DNA of 64,000 bases from Granulicella mallensis (GCF_014203225.1 NZ_JACHIO010000026.1:28093-92092); one strand, 5' to 3'; shown: positions 27,927 to 38,046, counted from the first letter of the stretch. The notes: a model not told the origin generated them from the sequence alone. Program-made: numbers and translations.

Positions 27927-27953
27927 GTACTATGTTAGCAAGCATTAGAAAGT
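27927..27953. promoter_or_regulatory. possible degenerate copy of the ROK-linked site
   Basis: In the divergent gap between the YVTN and ThuA genes, GGTACTATGT and AAGCATTAGAAAG resemble the two halves of the site at 41485-41507 (GATACTAAGT and AAACATTAGGAAG), but with four extra bases between them. Different spacing makes binding by the same protein doubtful. Confidence 0.3.
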
Positions 27954-28003
27954 CCCATGCCGCGCAGCAGAGAAATATTTACTCCGGCAGGAAAGACCTA
28001 TCG

Positions 28004-28765
28004 ATGATTCGATTCATGCGCTCTCTCAGCTTCTTCGCGATACTTGCTTTCGCGGCAACAGCCCTCTTCGGTCAGACCAAACCCCTTCATGTCCTGGCCT
28101 TCTACACCACACATGGAGAGCAGGACCATGTGGACTTCGCCCTGCAGGCGATCTCTTTCTTCCAGGAGATGTCCAAACGGGACCATTTCGACTTTGAGAC
28201 CACCTCGAATTGGGACGATATGAGTTCCAGCCATCTCAAGCAATACGAGGTTGTTCTATGGCTGAACGATGCTCCCTCTACCGCTATGCAGCGAACTGCC
28301 TTTCAGGACTATATGGAGCACGGAGGCGCGTGGCTGGGCTTCCACGTTGCGGGGTATATGGACAGTCGCGCAACCTGGCCCTGGTTCGCCGATTTTCTCG
28401 GAACGGTCTTCTCTGGCAACAGTTGGCCCCCGCTGCCTGCCCGGTTGGACATTGACGATCCGTCGCATCCAGCCGTGAAAGGACTGCCGGCAAGTTATAC
28501 GTCGCCCGCCAACGAGTGGTATAGCTGGCAGCCCGATCTGCGCAAGAATCATGACATCAAAGTGCTGATGACGCTTGCCCCTTCCAATTACCCACTGGGA
28601 TTCAAAGATACCCTTACCAGCGGCGATGTTCCGGTTACCTGGACGAACACGAAGTACAAGATGATCTACACGAATATGGGCCATGGCAACAAGATCCTCA
28701 CCAGCCCGGAGCAGAACCTCTTCTTTGAAAACGCTCTGTTGTGGCTCGGGGGCCGGAATCAATAG
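28004..28765 (+). CDS. secreted ThuA-like domain protein
   Basis: This 253-residue exported protein (signal RSLSFFAILAFAATALFG) is built of one ThuA/trehalose-utilisation domain, a class I glutamine-amidotransferase-like fold. Visible hallmarks are HVLAFYTTHGEQDHVDFA near the start, EVVLWLND, the GGAWLGFHVAG turn, HPAVKGLP and the closing NMGHGNKI...FFENALLWL. I use the ATG at 28004 (GGAAAG upstream). Members occur in sugar-modifying clusters, and some are tied to 3-keto-sugar metabolism, but no reaction can be assigned from sequence. The stop meets a strong terminator shared with the convergent TonB receptor. A paralogue lies at 35062. Confidence 0.87.
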   Translation: MIRFMRSLSFFAILAFAATALFGQTKPLHVLAFYTTHGEQDHVDFALQAISFFQEMSKRDHFDFETTSNWDDMSSSHLKQYEVVLWLNDAPSTAMQRTAFQDYMEHGGAWLGFHVAGYMDSRATWPWFADFLGTVFSGNSWPPLPARLDIDDPSHPAVKGLPASYTSPANEWYSWQPDLRKNHDIKVLMTLAPSNYPLGFKDTLTSGDVPVTWTNTKYKMIYTNMGHGNKILTSPEQNLFFENALLWLGGRNQ

Positions 28766-28784
28766 ATAGGTTTCTCCAAAAAAG

Positions 28785-28828
28785 AAGCCTGGGGGACGAC
28801 GGATTCTATCCGTCGTCCCCCAGGCTTT
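28785..28828. terminator. strong bidirectional terminator
   Basis: An 18-bp perfect stem beginning AAGCCTGGGGGACGACGG closes over a short loop and is flanked by A- and T-runs. It lies between the convergent stops at 28765 and 28839 and should terminate both. Confidence 0.9.
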
Positions 28829-28838
28829 AGGAGGCACC

Positions 28839-31800
28839 TCAGAAGGAGAGACGTCCGCCGAGTTGCACATTGCGACCGCCCACCGTAGTACCGCTGATGG
28901 TGCCCGCACCGGTCGGTCTGCCGGGATTGTCGACTAGATCGACAGGGTCGTCGAAGTTGGTATCCGGCTGCCCAAAGCTCGGATGATTGAGGGCGTTTGT
29001 GGCATCGATGCGGACCTGTAGCTGCACATTGTGGGTGAAGCTAAACGTCTTGCCCAGGGAAGCGTTCAACTCTGTAAGATCGGGGCCATAGATCGTATTT
29101 CTGCCCAGATTGCCAAAGGTGCCGGCAGCGGCGGTTGCGAAGGCTGCCGGGTTGAACCAGCCGTTAATGCCGCGATGCGCAACGGCTGGATTGCCGACAA
29201 GGTTGGGGCGCCACGAGCCTGCCTGTGAATAGGACAGGTTGGTCCCGCCATAGGTGACCGTGAAGGGGTTTCCCGAGTGAGCGACTTCGATCAGCGAGAG
29301 CTGCCATCCGCCAGCCACGGCATCGACCGCAGCGTTCTTATTCAGGAAGCGCCGATTTTTGCCGAAGGGTAGTTGATAGACCGCACTCGCTTTGAACGAG
29401 TTACGGATATCGAAGTTCGACGGCCCATAGTTCGCATGGGGGTCATAGCCGTTCTGGTAGTTCTGCGTGCCGCCGTGACCACCCCATCCAGCAGAATCCT
29501 GATCGTTCAGAAAGTGCGACCAAGTATAGTTTGCGCTGAAGCTCCAGCCCGAAGCTAGCCGTCTTTGCGCCTCGAGCTGGAGAGAGTTGTAGTTCGATAT
29601 GGCGTTGTAGGTGTCGCCGCCGATCCCTTCAAACTGCGGATAAGGACGTCCCGAGGGATCGTCGTTGGGGCCGAGCTGTGACTGCGGGACCTGGTTGATG
29701 TCGTGCGGGAACGAAAGATTCGTTCCATGGCTGCCGACATAGGAGACGTTCAGCACGATCTGTTGGGGAAGCTGATGCTGTACGCCGAAGGAGTACTGAT
29801 AGGACTTGGCTACGGGGGTGTGATACGGGTTGTAGCTGACTCCCTGGCCGTTGTACGCGGTCGAAGAGGTGGAGGCCTTGAGGTACGGCAAATTCGAGCC
29901 CGTTCCCGAGAGGCTTACGACCGGTGTCAGGCCATTGGTCTGGTCGCTTGCGGAGCCATAGCTGTTGGAACCGAAGCCTACACCCGATCCATAGGTGTCC
30001 GAACTCCAGTTATAGGAGTAAATACCGAAGCCGCCGCGAACGACAGTTGTACCGTTTGGAGAGTAAGAGAATCCGATACGGGGTAGAAAGATGTCATAGA
30101 CATTCTTCTGCAGTTGCGTACGGCCGTTGTCGCCGACAAACCACATCGCGCCGAGCGTTTGAGTTGCAGTGTTCAGCAACGTCGGATCAAAGGTGCCCTC
30201 GTACCCGTGGACTTCGCTCCAGCCACTCTGTATCTGGTAGCGAAGACCGAGGTTCAGGGTAAGGTTCGAGCGGACCTTGTAATCATCCTGAACAAACAGT
30301 TGAGGGCTGAACTGGCGTGCGCCGGAGACGGGGTAGTTATTCGCACTCCAGCCCTGCACTTCGCCCAGGAGGAAGTCCGCGTAGCCGAAGCCGCTACCGA
30401 CTGTACTTGGGGTAGCTTGCGTATAGATGCCGCTGAAGTTGAACTCGCCTGACTGTACATTTCCGTATTGCGTACTATTGTTCTGGTATCGAAGCACTTC
30501 ACCGCCAAAGTGGATGACATGCTTGCCTCGAACCAGTGTCACCACATCGGAGGGGTCAAAGCTGTTGCCTACACCGATATAGTTGCCGCTGTTATAGAGC
30601 CCATCGCAGCAGGTTCCGACTCCGCCATTGATGCTGATGTCCGGCAGGATGTCTGCCTTCGAATACTGCAGGCCGACCTTCTGCGGAATGCCCTGGCCCA
30701 GGGTCAAAGGAACAAACCAGTTGCCCTGGCGATTGAAACCGAAGCGGAATTCATTCACGAAGGTCGGATTGATCGTCCAGGTGTCCGACAGGAGTAAGAC
30801 ATGATCGGCCACATCGTCAAACTGGCAGTTGATGGGGCATGGCAGCTCGTTCTGGTAGACCGCCTTGTTGTCGCGAGAGGTGGCGGCGAACGTAATGCGA
30901 TTTTTGCTGGTGATGTCGTAGTCGAGGCGGCCGTAAAAGGTGAGATACGGGTTCTGTACCGGTGTCACCTGGAAGTAGTTGTTCGTCAACCCAGGCCGGT
31001 TCGGCGCGGGATAGAAGGCCTGTAAGGCATTGGCCACGGGATCAAGCGTTGTAATCTTGTTGCCGGCGAAGGCACGACGGCAAGGCTGGCCGTTAACGGT
31101 TGTCAGCGTCGATTGGTCGAAGATCTGGTTCGTCAGGATCACCGTGCCGTCGCAAGGATTGATCTGCTGATTTCCATTTCCGTCGAGTGCCGGACCACCA
31201 AGCACATCGGAGAAGTTACCTCCGCGTTCGGCGAGTGTCGGCACAGTCACAAATTCGTCTGCTGACGTGTTCGAGATTGTCTTCTCGGTGTTGAAGTAGA
31301 AAAACATCTTGTTCTTGAGGATCGGTCCGCTGATGGAACCGCCGAAGACATGCACGTGCAGCGGCGGAATCGCTGTGTTGGGATCATCAAAGTAGCTGCG
31401 CGCATTCAGCTCGTTGTTCTGCAGATACTCGTAGGCGGACCCATGAAAGGTGTTCGTGCCGCTCTTGGTGATTTGATTGAAGATCGCTCCGCCGATGCCG
31501 TACTGGGCGGAGAAGGTCGAGGTTTCGATGTTCACCTCAGACACGGTCTCGAAGGTATTGGTGTCGGTGTTCGCGCTTTGCGGAAGGGTTACGGACGCAC
31601 CGTCGGCAAGGAAGTTTGAGGAGTAGGGAAGCGTTCCATTGATGGATACACCGAGCCCAGGGCTTGCAGCCGGATCACCGCCTTGCGTCGCCGTTCCCGC
31701 TGAACCGGGAAGCAGAATGGTGAAGTTATCCCAGCTTTGGCCAACCTGCGGCAACTGCTGCATCGTCTTTGAGTCGAAGGTTGTGCCCTGGTCGCTGGTT

Positions 31801-32219
31801 TCGGTCTTCAGGAGGGAGGCGTCGCCTGTAACGACGACCTTCTCCTCGATCGATCCCACATGCAGTTGGGCATTTACCGTGATGGTGCTTACCGTAAGTG
31901 TGATGGGGCCACGCTGCAACGGGGCGAAGCCCTGCCTGGAGAAGTCGATCCGATAGTGCCCGGAGGGAGTTGAGACGGTGTCGTAGAGGCCGTCTTTGTT
32001 GGTCGTAAACTGCGTAATTTCGCCCGTATCGATATTGGTGAGCAGAACGGTTGCCCCAATGATCACCGCGTTCGAGGTATCGGTGACTGTGCCGCGAACC
32101 TCACCGGTAGCGGAGCTCTGCGCAATCGCAGACGTTCCCGCACACAGCAGAAGACAAAGTGCCGTTAAATAGCCGCACAGCTTACCGAACATGTGTAGCC
32201 TCTCCTGAATAAAATCCAT
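28839..32219 (-). CDS. TonB-dependent receptor with carboxypeptidase-regulatory-like domain
   Basis: This is an outer-membrane receptor of 1126 residues. The signal peptide ends near GTSAIAQ. The regulatory-like domain lies at about 35-120 (GEVRGTVTDTSNAVIIGATVLLTN), then the plug (SSNFLADGASVTLPQSANTD and GIGGAIFNQITKSGTNTFHG), and then the barrel, with C-terminal VQLGGRLSF. I use the ATG at 32219, where GAGG precedes by 7 bases and the signal begins; an open frame runs on to 32318. It has no SusD partner. It is divergent from GH116, and the gap holds the 23-bp sequence shared with the ROK repressor promoter, so its substrate is probably the sugar handled by the ROK/SIS operon. Confidence 0.92.
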   Translation of the reverse strand: MDFIQERLHMFGKLCGYLTALCLLLCAGTSAIAQSSATGEVRGTVTDTSNAVIIGATVLLTNIDTGEITQFTTNKDGLYDTVSTPSGHYRIDFSRQGFAPLQRGPITLTVSTITVNAQLHVGSIEEKVVVTGDASLLKTETSDQGTTFDSKTMQQLPQVGQSWDNFTILLPGSAGTATQGGDPAASPGLGVSINGTLPYSSNFLADGASVTLPQSANTDTNTFETVSEVNIETSTFSAQYGIGGAIFNQITKSGTNTFHGSAYEYLQNNELNARSYFDDPNTAIPPLHVHVFGGSISGPILKNKMFFYFNTEKTISNTSADEFVTVPTLAERGGNFSDVLGGPALDGNGNQQINPCDGTVILTNQIFDQSTLTTVNGQPCRRAFAGNKITTLDPVANALQAFYPAPNRPGLTNNYFQVTPVQNPYLTFYGRLDYDITSKNRITFAATSRDNKAVYQNELPCPINCQFDDVADHVLLLSDTWTINPTFVNEFRFGFNRQGNWFVPLTLGQGIPQKVGLQYSKADILPDISINGGVGTCCDGLYNSGNYIGVGNSFDPSDVVTLVRGKHVIHFGGEVLRYQNNSTQYGNVQSGEFNFSGIYTQATPSTVGSGFGYADFLLGEVQGWSANNYPVSGARQFSPQLFVQDDYKVRSNLTLNLGLRYQIQSGWSEVHGYEGTFDPTLLNTATQTLGAMWFVGDNGRTQLQKNVYDIFLPRIGFSYSPNGTTVVRGGFGIYSYNWSSDTYGSGVGFGSNSYGSASDQTNGLTPVVSLSGTGSNLPYLKASTSSTAYNGQGVSYNPYHTPVAKSYQYSFGVQHQLPQQIVLNVSYVGSHGTNLSFPHDINQVPQSQLGPNDDPSGRPYPQFEGIGGDTYNAISNYNSLQLEAQRRLASGWSFSANYTWSHFLNDQDSAGWGGHGGTQNYQNGYDPHANYGPSNFDIRNSFKASAVYQLPFGKNRRFLNKNAAVDAVAGGWQLSLIEVAHSGNPFTVTYGGTNLSYSQAGSWRPNLVGNPAVAHRGINGWFNPAAFATAAAGTFGNLGRNTIYGPDLTELNASLGKTFSFTHNVQLQVRIDATNALNHPSFGQPDTNFDDPVDLVDNPGRPTGAGTISGTTVGGRNVQLGGRLSF

Positions 32220-32388
32220 TGTTTCGCCTCGTTCTTTCGTTTTTTCCAGTGGCATTCTTCTCGCCGGCATTCCGTCTCGACGATGCCCCCGGCAACTTCC
32301 GAGTAATGCTTCATGCAAGGCCGCGCATCTCTCGAAAACACCTCCGAAGCCTTAAAAACCAGGCTGCATGAAAGAAAAGCGTGACATC

Positions 32389-32411
32389 CTTCGTAACGTT
32401 TAGTTAGTATC
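32389..32411. promoter_or_regulatory. candidate ROK operator in the TonB/GH116 divergent gap
   Basis: Read leftwards, this 23-bp stretch contains GATACTAA, TAAAC, TTA and GAAG in the same order and spacing as 41485-41507, with three mismatches. It lies in the 371-bp gap between the receptor (start 32219) and GH116 (start 32591). I see no other gene or RNA in this gap. Confidence 0.55.
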
Positions 32412-32590
32412 TACTCTCAATGCGATGGATTGGCAAGTGCTTTTTTTGCCGGGGCTGAAAGGAGGCCGTTCGACAAAGGAATCTCAGCCATTTTTCGCGG
32501 CAGTTGCAAGGTGTGGATTCGGCGCGTCCTCCGTTCCCGATGCCAGTGTGAATCCGTGCCTGTACAAAATTTGAGAAGCATTGGAGCACC

Positions 32591-35026
32591 ATGAAACGAA
32601 CATCGAAGCGGATATCGACCCGTGGTCTGGCATTCCCCGTCCTGGCGTTTATGCTTTGCCTTTCAATGGCTTCCACCGCATGGGGTGGAGACGGCATTCC
32701 CAAGGCAGCCTGGAAGCGCGCACTGGGACTGCCCTTGGAAAACCCTGGGGTGACGCGGGCGGCCGGCGATATCGATGACGGCTATTGGCAGGGCGTTCCT
32801 GTCGGTGGCTTTGGCGCGGGGACCTTTTCGCGCAGCTATCGCGGCGACTTCGCTCGCTGGCACATCAAGGCTGGAGTCCATAAATATGAGCCGGTGTATG
32901 CCAATCAATTCGCGATGTTCCAGCAGTCCGAGGGCGATGCCCATGGCACCTCGCAGGCATTGATGAACGGCCATCCTTCCAATGGCGAACTATCCAGTTG
33001 GCAATGGGATTATCCAGTCGGGGCGGGGGACTATTATGGGCTCTTCCCGAAGGCGTGGTTTGACTATAAGTGGGACAAGTTCCCCGCGCATGTCACGCTG
33101 GAACAGTTTTCGCCGGTACTTCCCAACAACTATCGTGAGTCCAGTTACCCCGTTGCCGTATACCGCTGGCATGCGGAGAATCCTACGAATAAGACGGTCG
33201 TGGTCTCGGTGCTCCTTTCCTGGACAAACATGTCAGGTTGGTTTCGGACCTATACGCGCGACTTCAAAGGGGCACCTAATCAAGGCAACCACAATGAGTA
33301 TGTGAGCGAGAAGGTCGGCGATGCGGGAACGATGAAAGGCATCGTCTTCGATAGAAACCGCGCCGGGACGGCTCCCAACGACTGGGATGGGCAGTTTGCC
33401 ATCGCGGCGATGGAGTCGCCCGGTGTGGAAGTTACCTACCAGACTACGTACCAGGCATCCGGCGATGGCAAAGCCGTATGGTCGGCGTTTTCCAAAGATG
33501 GCAGACTCGCTAACGATGGGAAATCGTGGGTGAGCGATAAGGAGAAGCTAGCCGGTGCAATTGCCCTGCGCTTCACCCTGAAGCCGGGGGAGACGAAGGT
33601 GGTTCCGATGGTCGTCTCCTGGGACTTCCCCTTGATTCAGTTTGGAGAAGGCCGAAAGTGGGATCGCCGCTATACGGATTTCTACGGAACCTCTGGCCAG
33701 AACGCCTGGAAGATAGCCCGAGATGGGCTACTCCATGCTGCGGAGTGGAGCGATGAGATAGACAAGTGGCAGGCCCCCTATATTACTGACGAGAGCAAGC
33801 CGCTGTGGTATCGCGGGATGCTTTTCAATGAGTTGTATGCGCTGACTGACGGGGGAACCTTCTGGGGTCGCCAGTCCGGCTCAGATGCAAAGGCCGCGCC
33901 AACTTTCGCGCTACTCGAGTGTTTCGATTACGCCTACTACGGCACGCTCGATGTCCGTTTCTATGCCTCGCTTCCGCTGTTGAAGTTCTGGCCGGACATC
34001 GACAAGCAGGTGCTCCGAGAGTTTGCCGATACCGTGCCCAAGGAGTGGCCGGAACAAGGGCTTTGGGTATGGAAGACGCAGCAGGTTGGCGAGCCCATTA
34101 CCCACAAGCGTAAGAAGATAGGTGCGGTGCCTCATGACCTGGGTGTTCCGGAAGGCGATCCCTTTGTCGCTGTGAACGAACCGGGCTGGCAGGACACCAA
34201 CGATTGGAAGGACCTCAACAGCAAATTCGTGCTGATGGTCTATCGAGACTATGTTCTTACCGGTCGCAAGGATACCGCGTTTCTGCGCGAAACCTGGCCT
34301 GCAGTCAAAGCCGCGATCGAATATCTTCGCCAGTTCGATCATGGCGGTGGTGTCCCGGAGAACAGCGGCTACCCTGATCAGACCTATGACGACTGGGTGG
34401 TTCGCGGGGTAAGTGCTTATTCCGGCGGTCTCTGGCTGGCCGCTCTACGCGCTGGAGAAGAAACCGCGCGCGTGGTCGGCGATACGAAAACAACTGCGGA
34501 GTATCACGCACTCTTTCTGAAAGGGCAGAAGACCTATATCTCCCAGCTATGGAATGGCGAATACTTTCGCTATGACACCAGCAGCGAATCCAAGGACGAT
34601 ATCCAGGCTGACCAGCTTGCCGGGCAATGGTATGCCAACCTCACCGGTCTTGGCGAGATCGTACCGCATACGATGCAGGTCTCGGCTGCGAAGAAGATCT
34701 TTGACGTCAACGTGATGAAGTTTGGCCACGGCGAGATGGGCGCGGCCAATGGCATGACAGCGGACGGTGCCATCCTCACTAACGCAGAGGCCAAAGAGGT
34801 CTGGGTAGGAACTACACTCGGCTATGCTGGCCTGCTGATGCAGGAGGGAATGAACGATGAAGCCTGGAAGACCACCCGGGGGCTCTATCACGTGATCTAC
34901 GAAGATAAGGGCTACTGGTTCCGGACGCCAGAGGCCTGGGACATCACCGGTAACTTCCGTGCCGGAATGTATATGCGGCCAACGGCCATCTGGGCGCTGG
35001 AAATGACTTCGCCTACGGCAAAATAG
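32591..35026 (+). CDS. GH116 family glycosidase (GBA2-like beta-glucosidase/xylosidase), secreted
   Basis: This 811-residue exported enzyme (signal ending STAWGGD) is homologous to non-lysosomal glucosylceramidases. The N-terminal beta-domain carries VPVGGFGAGTFSRSYRGDFARWH and SSWQWDYPVGAG. The (alpha/alpha)6 catalytic domain carries LLECFDYAYYGTLDVRFYAS with the probable nucleophile Glu443 and DQTYDDWVVRGVSAYSGGLW with the acid/base Asp near 596-600. These positions fit characterised GH116 enzymes (assignment by motif, not alignment). GGAG lies 6 bases before the ATG. It forms an operon with the following ThuA gene (35-bp gap). GH116 members act on beta-glucosides, beta-xylosides or beta-GlcNAc; beta-GlcNAc would match the nearby GH20. 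Confidence 0.9.
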   Translation: MKRTSKRISTRGLAFPVLAFMLCLSMASTAWGGDGIPKAAWKRALGLPLENPGVTRAAGDIDDGYWQGVPVGGFGAGTFSRSYRGDFARWHIKAGVHKYEPVYANQFAMFQQSEGDAHGTSQALMNGHPSNGELSSWQWDYPVGAGDYYGLFPKAWFDYKWDKFPAHVTLEQFSPVLPNNYRESSYPVAVYRWHAENPTNKTVVVSVLLSWTNMSGWFRTYTRDFKGAPNQGNHNEYVSEKVGDAGTMKGIVFDRNRAGTAPNDWDGQFAIAAMESPGVEVTYQTTYQASGDGKAVWSAFSKDGRLANDGKSWVSDKEKLAGAIALRFTLKPGETKVVPMVVSWDFPLIQFGEGRKWDRRYTDFYGTSGQNAWKIARDGLLHAAEWSDEIDKWQAPYITDESKPLWYRGMLFNELYALTDGGTFWGRQSGSDAKAAPTFALLECFDYAYYGTLDVRFYASLPLLKFWPDIDKQVLREFADTVPKEWPEQGLWVWKTQQVGEPITHKRKKIGAVPHDLGVPEGDPFVAVNEPGWQDTNDWKDLNSKFVLMVYRDYVLTGRKDTAFLRETWPAVKAAIEYLRQFDHGGGVPENSGYPDQTYDDWVVRGVSAYSGGLWLAALRAGEETARVVGDTKTTAEYHALFLKGQKTYISQLWNGEYFRYDTSSESKDDIQADQLAGQWYANLTGLGEIVPHTMQVSAAKKIFDVNVMKFGHGEMGAANGMTADGAILTNAEAKEVWVGTTLGYAGLLMQEGMNDEAWKTTRGLYHVIYEDKGYWFRTPEAWDITGNFRAGMYMRPTAIWALEMTSPTAK

Positions 35027-35061
35027 ATACTTCAAGGACACAGAATCGAGGTCGGAACGTT

Positions 35062-35862
35062 ATGCAGCGCAGATCAAATATCCTCTCACTACGAAACCCA
35101 GCCATGTGGTTATTCCTCTTGCTGCTCGTTTGCTCGACCGTTGCAAGAGCCGCTGTCCCTGGGCAGGGAACTCCAAAGTTCCGGGTCGTTGCTCTTGCCG
35201 AATCGGGCGGGATTCACCAGCCATTCGTCGATGCGGCGAAACTCTGGCTCAACAAGCTGGCATTCGAGAATAATTTCGCCGTCGATTACATTCAGAATAC
35301 CGATAAGATCGACGACGCCTTTCTCTCCCAATACCAGCTATTTATCCAACTCAACTATCCACCCTATAACTGGACACCCACAGCCCAGGCTGCTTTCGTA
35401 AAGTACATCGAGGAAGGCAGAGGCGGATGGATTGGATTTCATCATGCCACGCTGCTTGGAGAGTTTGATGGTTTCAAGATGTGGCCCTGGTTCTCCAACT
35501 TCATGGGAGGCATTCGCTTTACGAACTACATCCCCACTTTCGCGGATGGAATGGTAACGGTGGAAGACACTACGCATCCAGCCATGCAAGGCGTCAAAAC
35601 TCCATTTCCTGTAAGTCAGGAGGAGTGGTACACGTGGGATAAATCTCCTCGCCCCAATGTTCATGTGCTGGCCAGCGTGGATGAGAAGACCTATACGCCT
35701 GATACGAAGATCAAGATGGGAGACCACCCTGTCATCTGGACGAACGAACACTACAAGGCGCGCAATATATATATCTTTATGGGACATCATCCGGACCTGT
35801 TTCAGAATCCGGCTTTTACGACCATCTTTAGAAATTCTATTTTCTGGGCTGCTCATCAATAG
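35062..35862 (+). CDS. secreted ThuA-like domain protein
   Basis: This 266-residue exported protein (signal WLFLLLLVCSTVARA) has one ThuA fold. The same markers as in the protein at 28004 appear: RVVALAESGGIHQPFVDAA, LFIQLNYPPYNW, GGWIGFHHA, HPAMQGV, DHPVIWTNE and the closing FMGHHPDLF...SIFWAAHQ. It is the second gene of the GH116 operon. ThuA proteins often accompany sugar isomerase-like and oxidoreductase genes; here an isomerase-like gene lies at 39221. No catalytic role can be assigned. Its stop is 27 bases from the convergent GH20 stop. Confidence 0.87.
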   Translation: MQRRSNILSLRNPAMWLFLLLLVCSTVARAAVPGQGTPKFRVVALAESGGIHQPFVDAAKLWLNKLAFENNFAVDYIQNTDKIDDAFLSQYQLFIQLNYPPYNWTPTAQAAFVKYIEEGRGGWIGFHHATLLGEFDGFKMWPWFSNFMGGIRFTNYIPTFADGMVTVEDTTHPAMQGVKTPFPVSQEEWYTWDKSPRPNVHVLASVDEKTYTPDTKIKMGDHPVIWTNEHYKARNIYIFMGHHPDLFQNPAFTTIFRNSIFWAAHQ

Positions 35863-35889
35863 CGTGCTGCCCGTTGGTTGCGAAGATCG

Positions 35890-37929
35890 TTATTGATTTA
35901 CAGGTTCGGCTTCGATCAGTACGCGAACCGCCGGTGTGACCACAAGGAACAGCTCTGCATGAGGTGCAGCACTTTCATCCACCTTTGCAAGCTGTTCCTT
36001 GCGCTGTTCCGGGGGCACGGGATGCGTCGACTCGATAGCATCGAGTGCGGTTAGTCCCAGAGCGCCCAGCGCTGCAAGGTTCTGTGACAGCGGAGCGAGT
36101 GGTGCTCGCAGCATCGAGGTAGCCAGGTAAGGTTCCAGCGCCGCATCGTTATCGCGCCATTGGATAAACCGCTTCCGCAGCTCCGGTCGAGCGGACGGAT
36201 CGTGAACCGCACGCTGCGCCAGCTCATTGATCCATCTTGCCTGGTCGCTCTCCGGTGAGACGGCGTCTACAAGATGATTCAGCGGCCTTTCCGCGTCGTA
36301 CTTCTGCGTCTTTTCGCGGTCATATTCCTTGACCGGTTCAACGGTCCTCGCCAACGTTTCCAGCAGCTCCGGCGGCATATCGTCACCCTCAATGCGGCCC
36401 AGCATACGGCTGCTACTGGTTTGATGTTCCAGGCCGAGATATTCCAGGTTGCGACTGAGAACAGCCAGGCGTCGATACATGGAGGGAACATCGGTTACCG
36501 ATTCCGGAGACCATAGCCGCTCAGCGATGGCTCCGAGTCGAGGCCAAAGCCGGTTATCGAGGTTCTCCGGTGTGACATACTCCGCCCATTGCGCGGCTTC
36601 TCCGCCAAGAATGTGCGACTTCTCCTCCGCGGATAGGGCAGCGCTTTTGCCTGACAGGGGATCAACGGCGTAGTGCTGCGATGCGGGATACATCAGGTCG
36701 AGATAGTAGCCTGCGGACAGTATCGTCTTGTATCCCATCCTCGCCGCATCTGCTAATGACTCTGCGCCGCGCCAGGATTGAATGAGAGAATCCTTCGGCA
36801 AATTGCCGTCCAGAATTTCATCCCACCCTTCCATATCTTTGCCATGCTTGTGGACGATCACCTCCACTCGTTTTGTGAAGTAAGTCTGCAGGGCGTGATT
36901 GTCTTTGATCTTGTGTACGCGCATCCATGCCTGAATGGCTTCATCCTTGTCCCAATACTTGCCATCCACTTCGTCGCCGCCGATATGAAAGTAACGGTCG
37001 GGGAAGAGAGCTTCCATCTCACCAAAGACCGCGTCTAGCAGGGCGTAAGTAGCTTCCTGCGTGGGATCAAACGGCGGACGCAGTTTGTCTTGTTCCGATC
37101 GGACCAATCCCTGAGGCGCGGGGCCAGAGGCTAACTTCGGATAGGCGACCAGCCAGCTTACCGCATGACCGGGTACATCGAATTCTGGAACTACGCGCAC
37201 ACCACGGTCGCGCGCATAGGCAATCAGTTCACGCATCTGGTCCTGCGTATAGAAGAGGCCATCGGAGGCAAGCTCCGTCAACCTGGGGCGGCGTTTGGTC
37301 TCCACTCGAAAGCCTTCATCGTCGGAGAGGTGCAGATGCAAAACGTTCAGCTTAACCGCGGCCATTCCGTCGATGTTTCGCTCAAGGGCTTCGAACGGCA
37401 TGAAGTGCCGCGATACGTCGATCATCAGACCGCGCCATGCAAAGCGAGGAGTGTCGTCAATGAGAACATCGGGGAGAACCCAGCCCTGAGGGCTTGGTTC
37501 AACAAGCTGCAGCACTGTTTCAAGTCCGTGCATGATTCCCAGGGGATTGGCAGCGGTCAATTCCATTCCTGTTTGACTGACGGTTAAGTGATAGCTTTCG
37601 TCCTCCGCCAATGCCTGAACATGGAGACCCGGACCCGTGCAGCGGATAACGAATCGCGGCCCTTCCGGAGCTCCGGAAAAGTGATGATCGAAAGGAACCC
37701 CGGTACGCGCAGAGAGGTTTCGCATGAACCGCGTCAGAGCGTGGTGAACCCGCTCATCTCCACCCGTGAGTTGGATCTGTGGAGTATGTTCCAGAGTCAG
37801 AAATCCTTCCTGCTGTGTGACGTGCGAAGGCCAGGGCATGAGGCTCAGTTCCGCAGCCCCGCAGGGCAATGCGGCACATAGCAAAAGGACAACCGTCGTG
37901 AATCTATGAATGCCACCGCACTGGCTCAA
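35890..37929 (-). CDS. GH20 beta-N-acetylhexosaminidase, secreted
   Basis: This 679-residue enzyme removes terminal beta-linked GlcNAc or GalNAc from chitin fragments or glycans. A signal peptide (TVVLLLCAALPCGAAE) precedes a GH20b-type N-domain at about 27-145. The TIM barrel follows with WRGLMIDVSRHFMPFE, the LHLSDDEGFRVE segment and HIGGDEVDGKYW, whose Asp-Glu pair (about 319-320) is the substrate-assisted catalytic motif. The start is a TTG at 37929 with TGAGGA 7 bases upstream; no ATG fits the signal. GTTTAGT in the promoter is weakly like the ROK-linked site. It follows the isomerase/thioredoxin genes but is separated by a terminator. Confidence 0.93.
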   Translation of the reverse strand: MSQCGGIHRFTTVVLLLCAALPCGAAELSLMPWPSHVTQQEGFLTLEHTPQIQLTGGDERVHHALTRFMRNLSARTGVPFDHHFSGAPEGPRFVIRCTGPGLHVQALAEDESYHLTVSQTGMELTAANPLGIMHGLETVLQLVEPSPQGWVLPDVLIDDTPRFAWRGLMIDVSRHFMPFEALERNIDGMAAVKLNVLHLHLSDDEGFRVETKRRPRLTELASDGLFYTQDQMRELIAYARDRGVRVVPEFDVPGHAVSWLVAYPKLASGPAPQGLVRSEQDKLRPPFDPTQEATYALLDAVFGEMEALFPDRYFHIGGDEVDGKYWDKDEAIQAWMRVHKIKDNHALQTYFTKRVEVIVHKHGKDMEGWDEILDGNLPKDSLIQSWRGAESLADAARMGYKTILSAGYYLDLMYPASQHYAVDPLSGKSAALSAEEKSHILGGEAAQWAEYVTPENLDNRLWPRLGAIAERLWSPESVTDVPSMYRRLAVLSRNLEYLGLEHQTSSSRMLGRIEGDDMPPELLETLARTVEPVKEYDREKTQKYDAERPLNHLVDAVSPESDQARWINELAQRAVHDPSARPELRKRFIQWRDNDAALEPYLATSMLRAPLAPLSQNLAALGALGLTALDAIESTHPVPPEQRKEQLAKVDESAAPHAELFLVVTPAVRVLIEAEPVNQ

Positions 37930-37963
37930 GTCTCTATCCTCAGGAACGTAGTTTAGTGATTAC

Positions 37964-38006
37964 GAAAAACGAGCCAGCCTATGTACTGAGCCAGCTCGTT
38001 TCTTGT
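37964..38006 (-). terminator. intrinsic terminator of the thioredoxin-like gene
   Basis: AAACGAGC pairs with GCTCGTTT around a 19-base loop, and on the leftward strand the stem is followed by TTTTTCG. It separates the 38047 gene from GH20. Confidence 0.65.
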
Positions 38007-38046
38007 TGAATGGATGAGTTAGATGAGCGGAGTTACCGATGCTGCT

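Noticed and set aside
32404..32703. 99-codon leftward frame across the GH116 start
   Set aside because: It overlaps the GH116 signal peptide and divergent promoter; no ribosome site or homology is visible.
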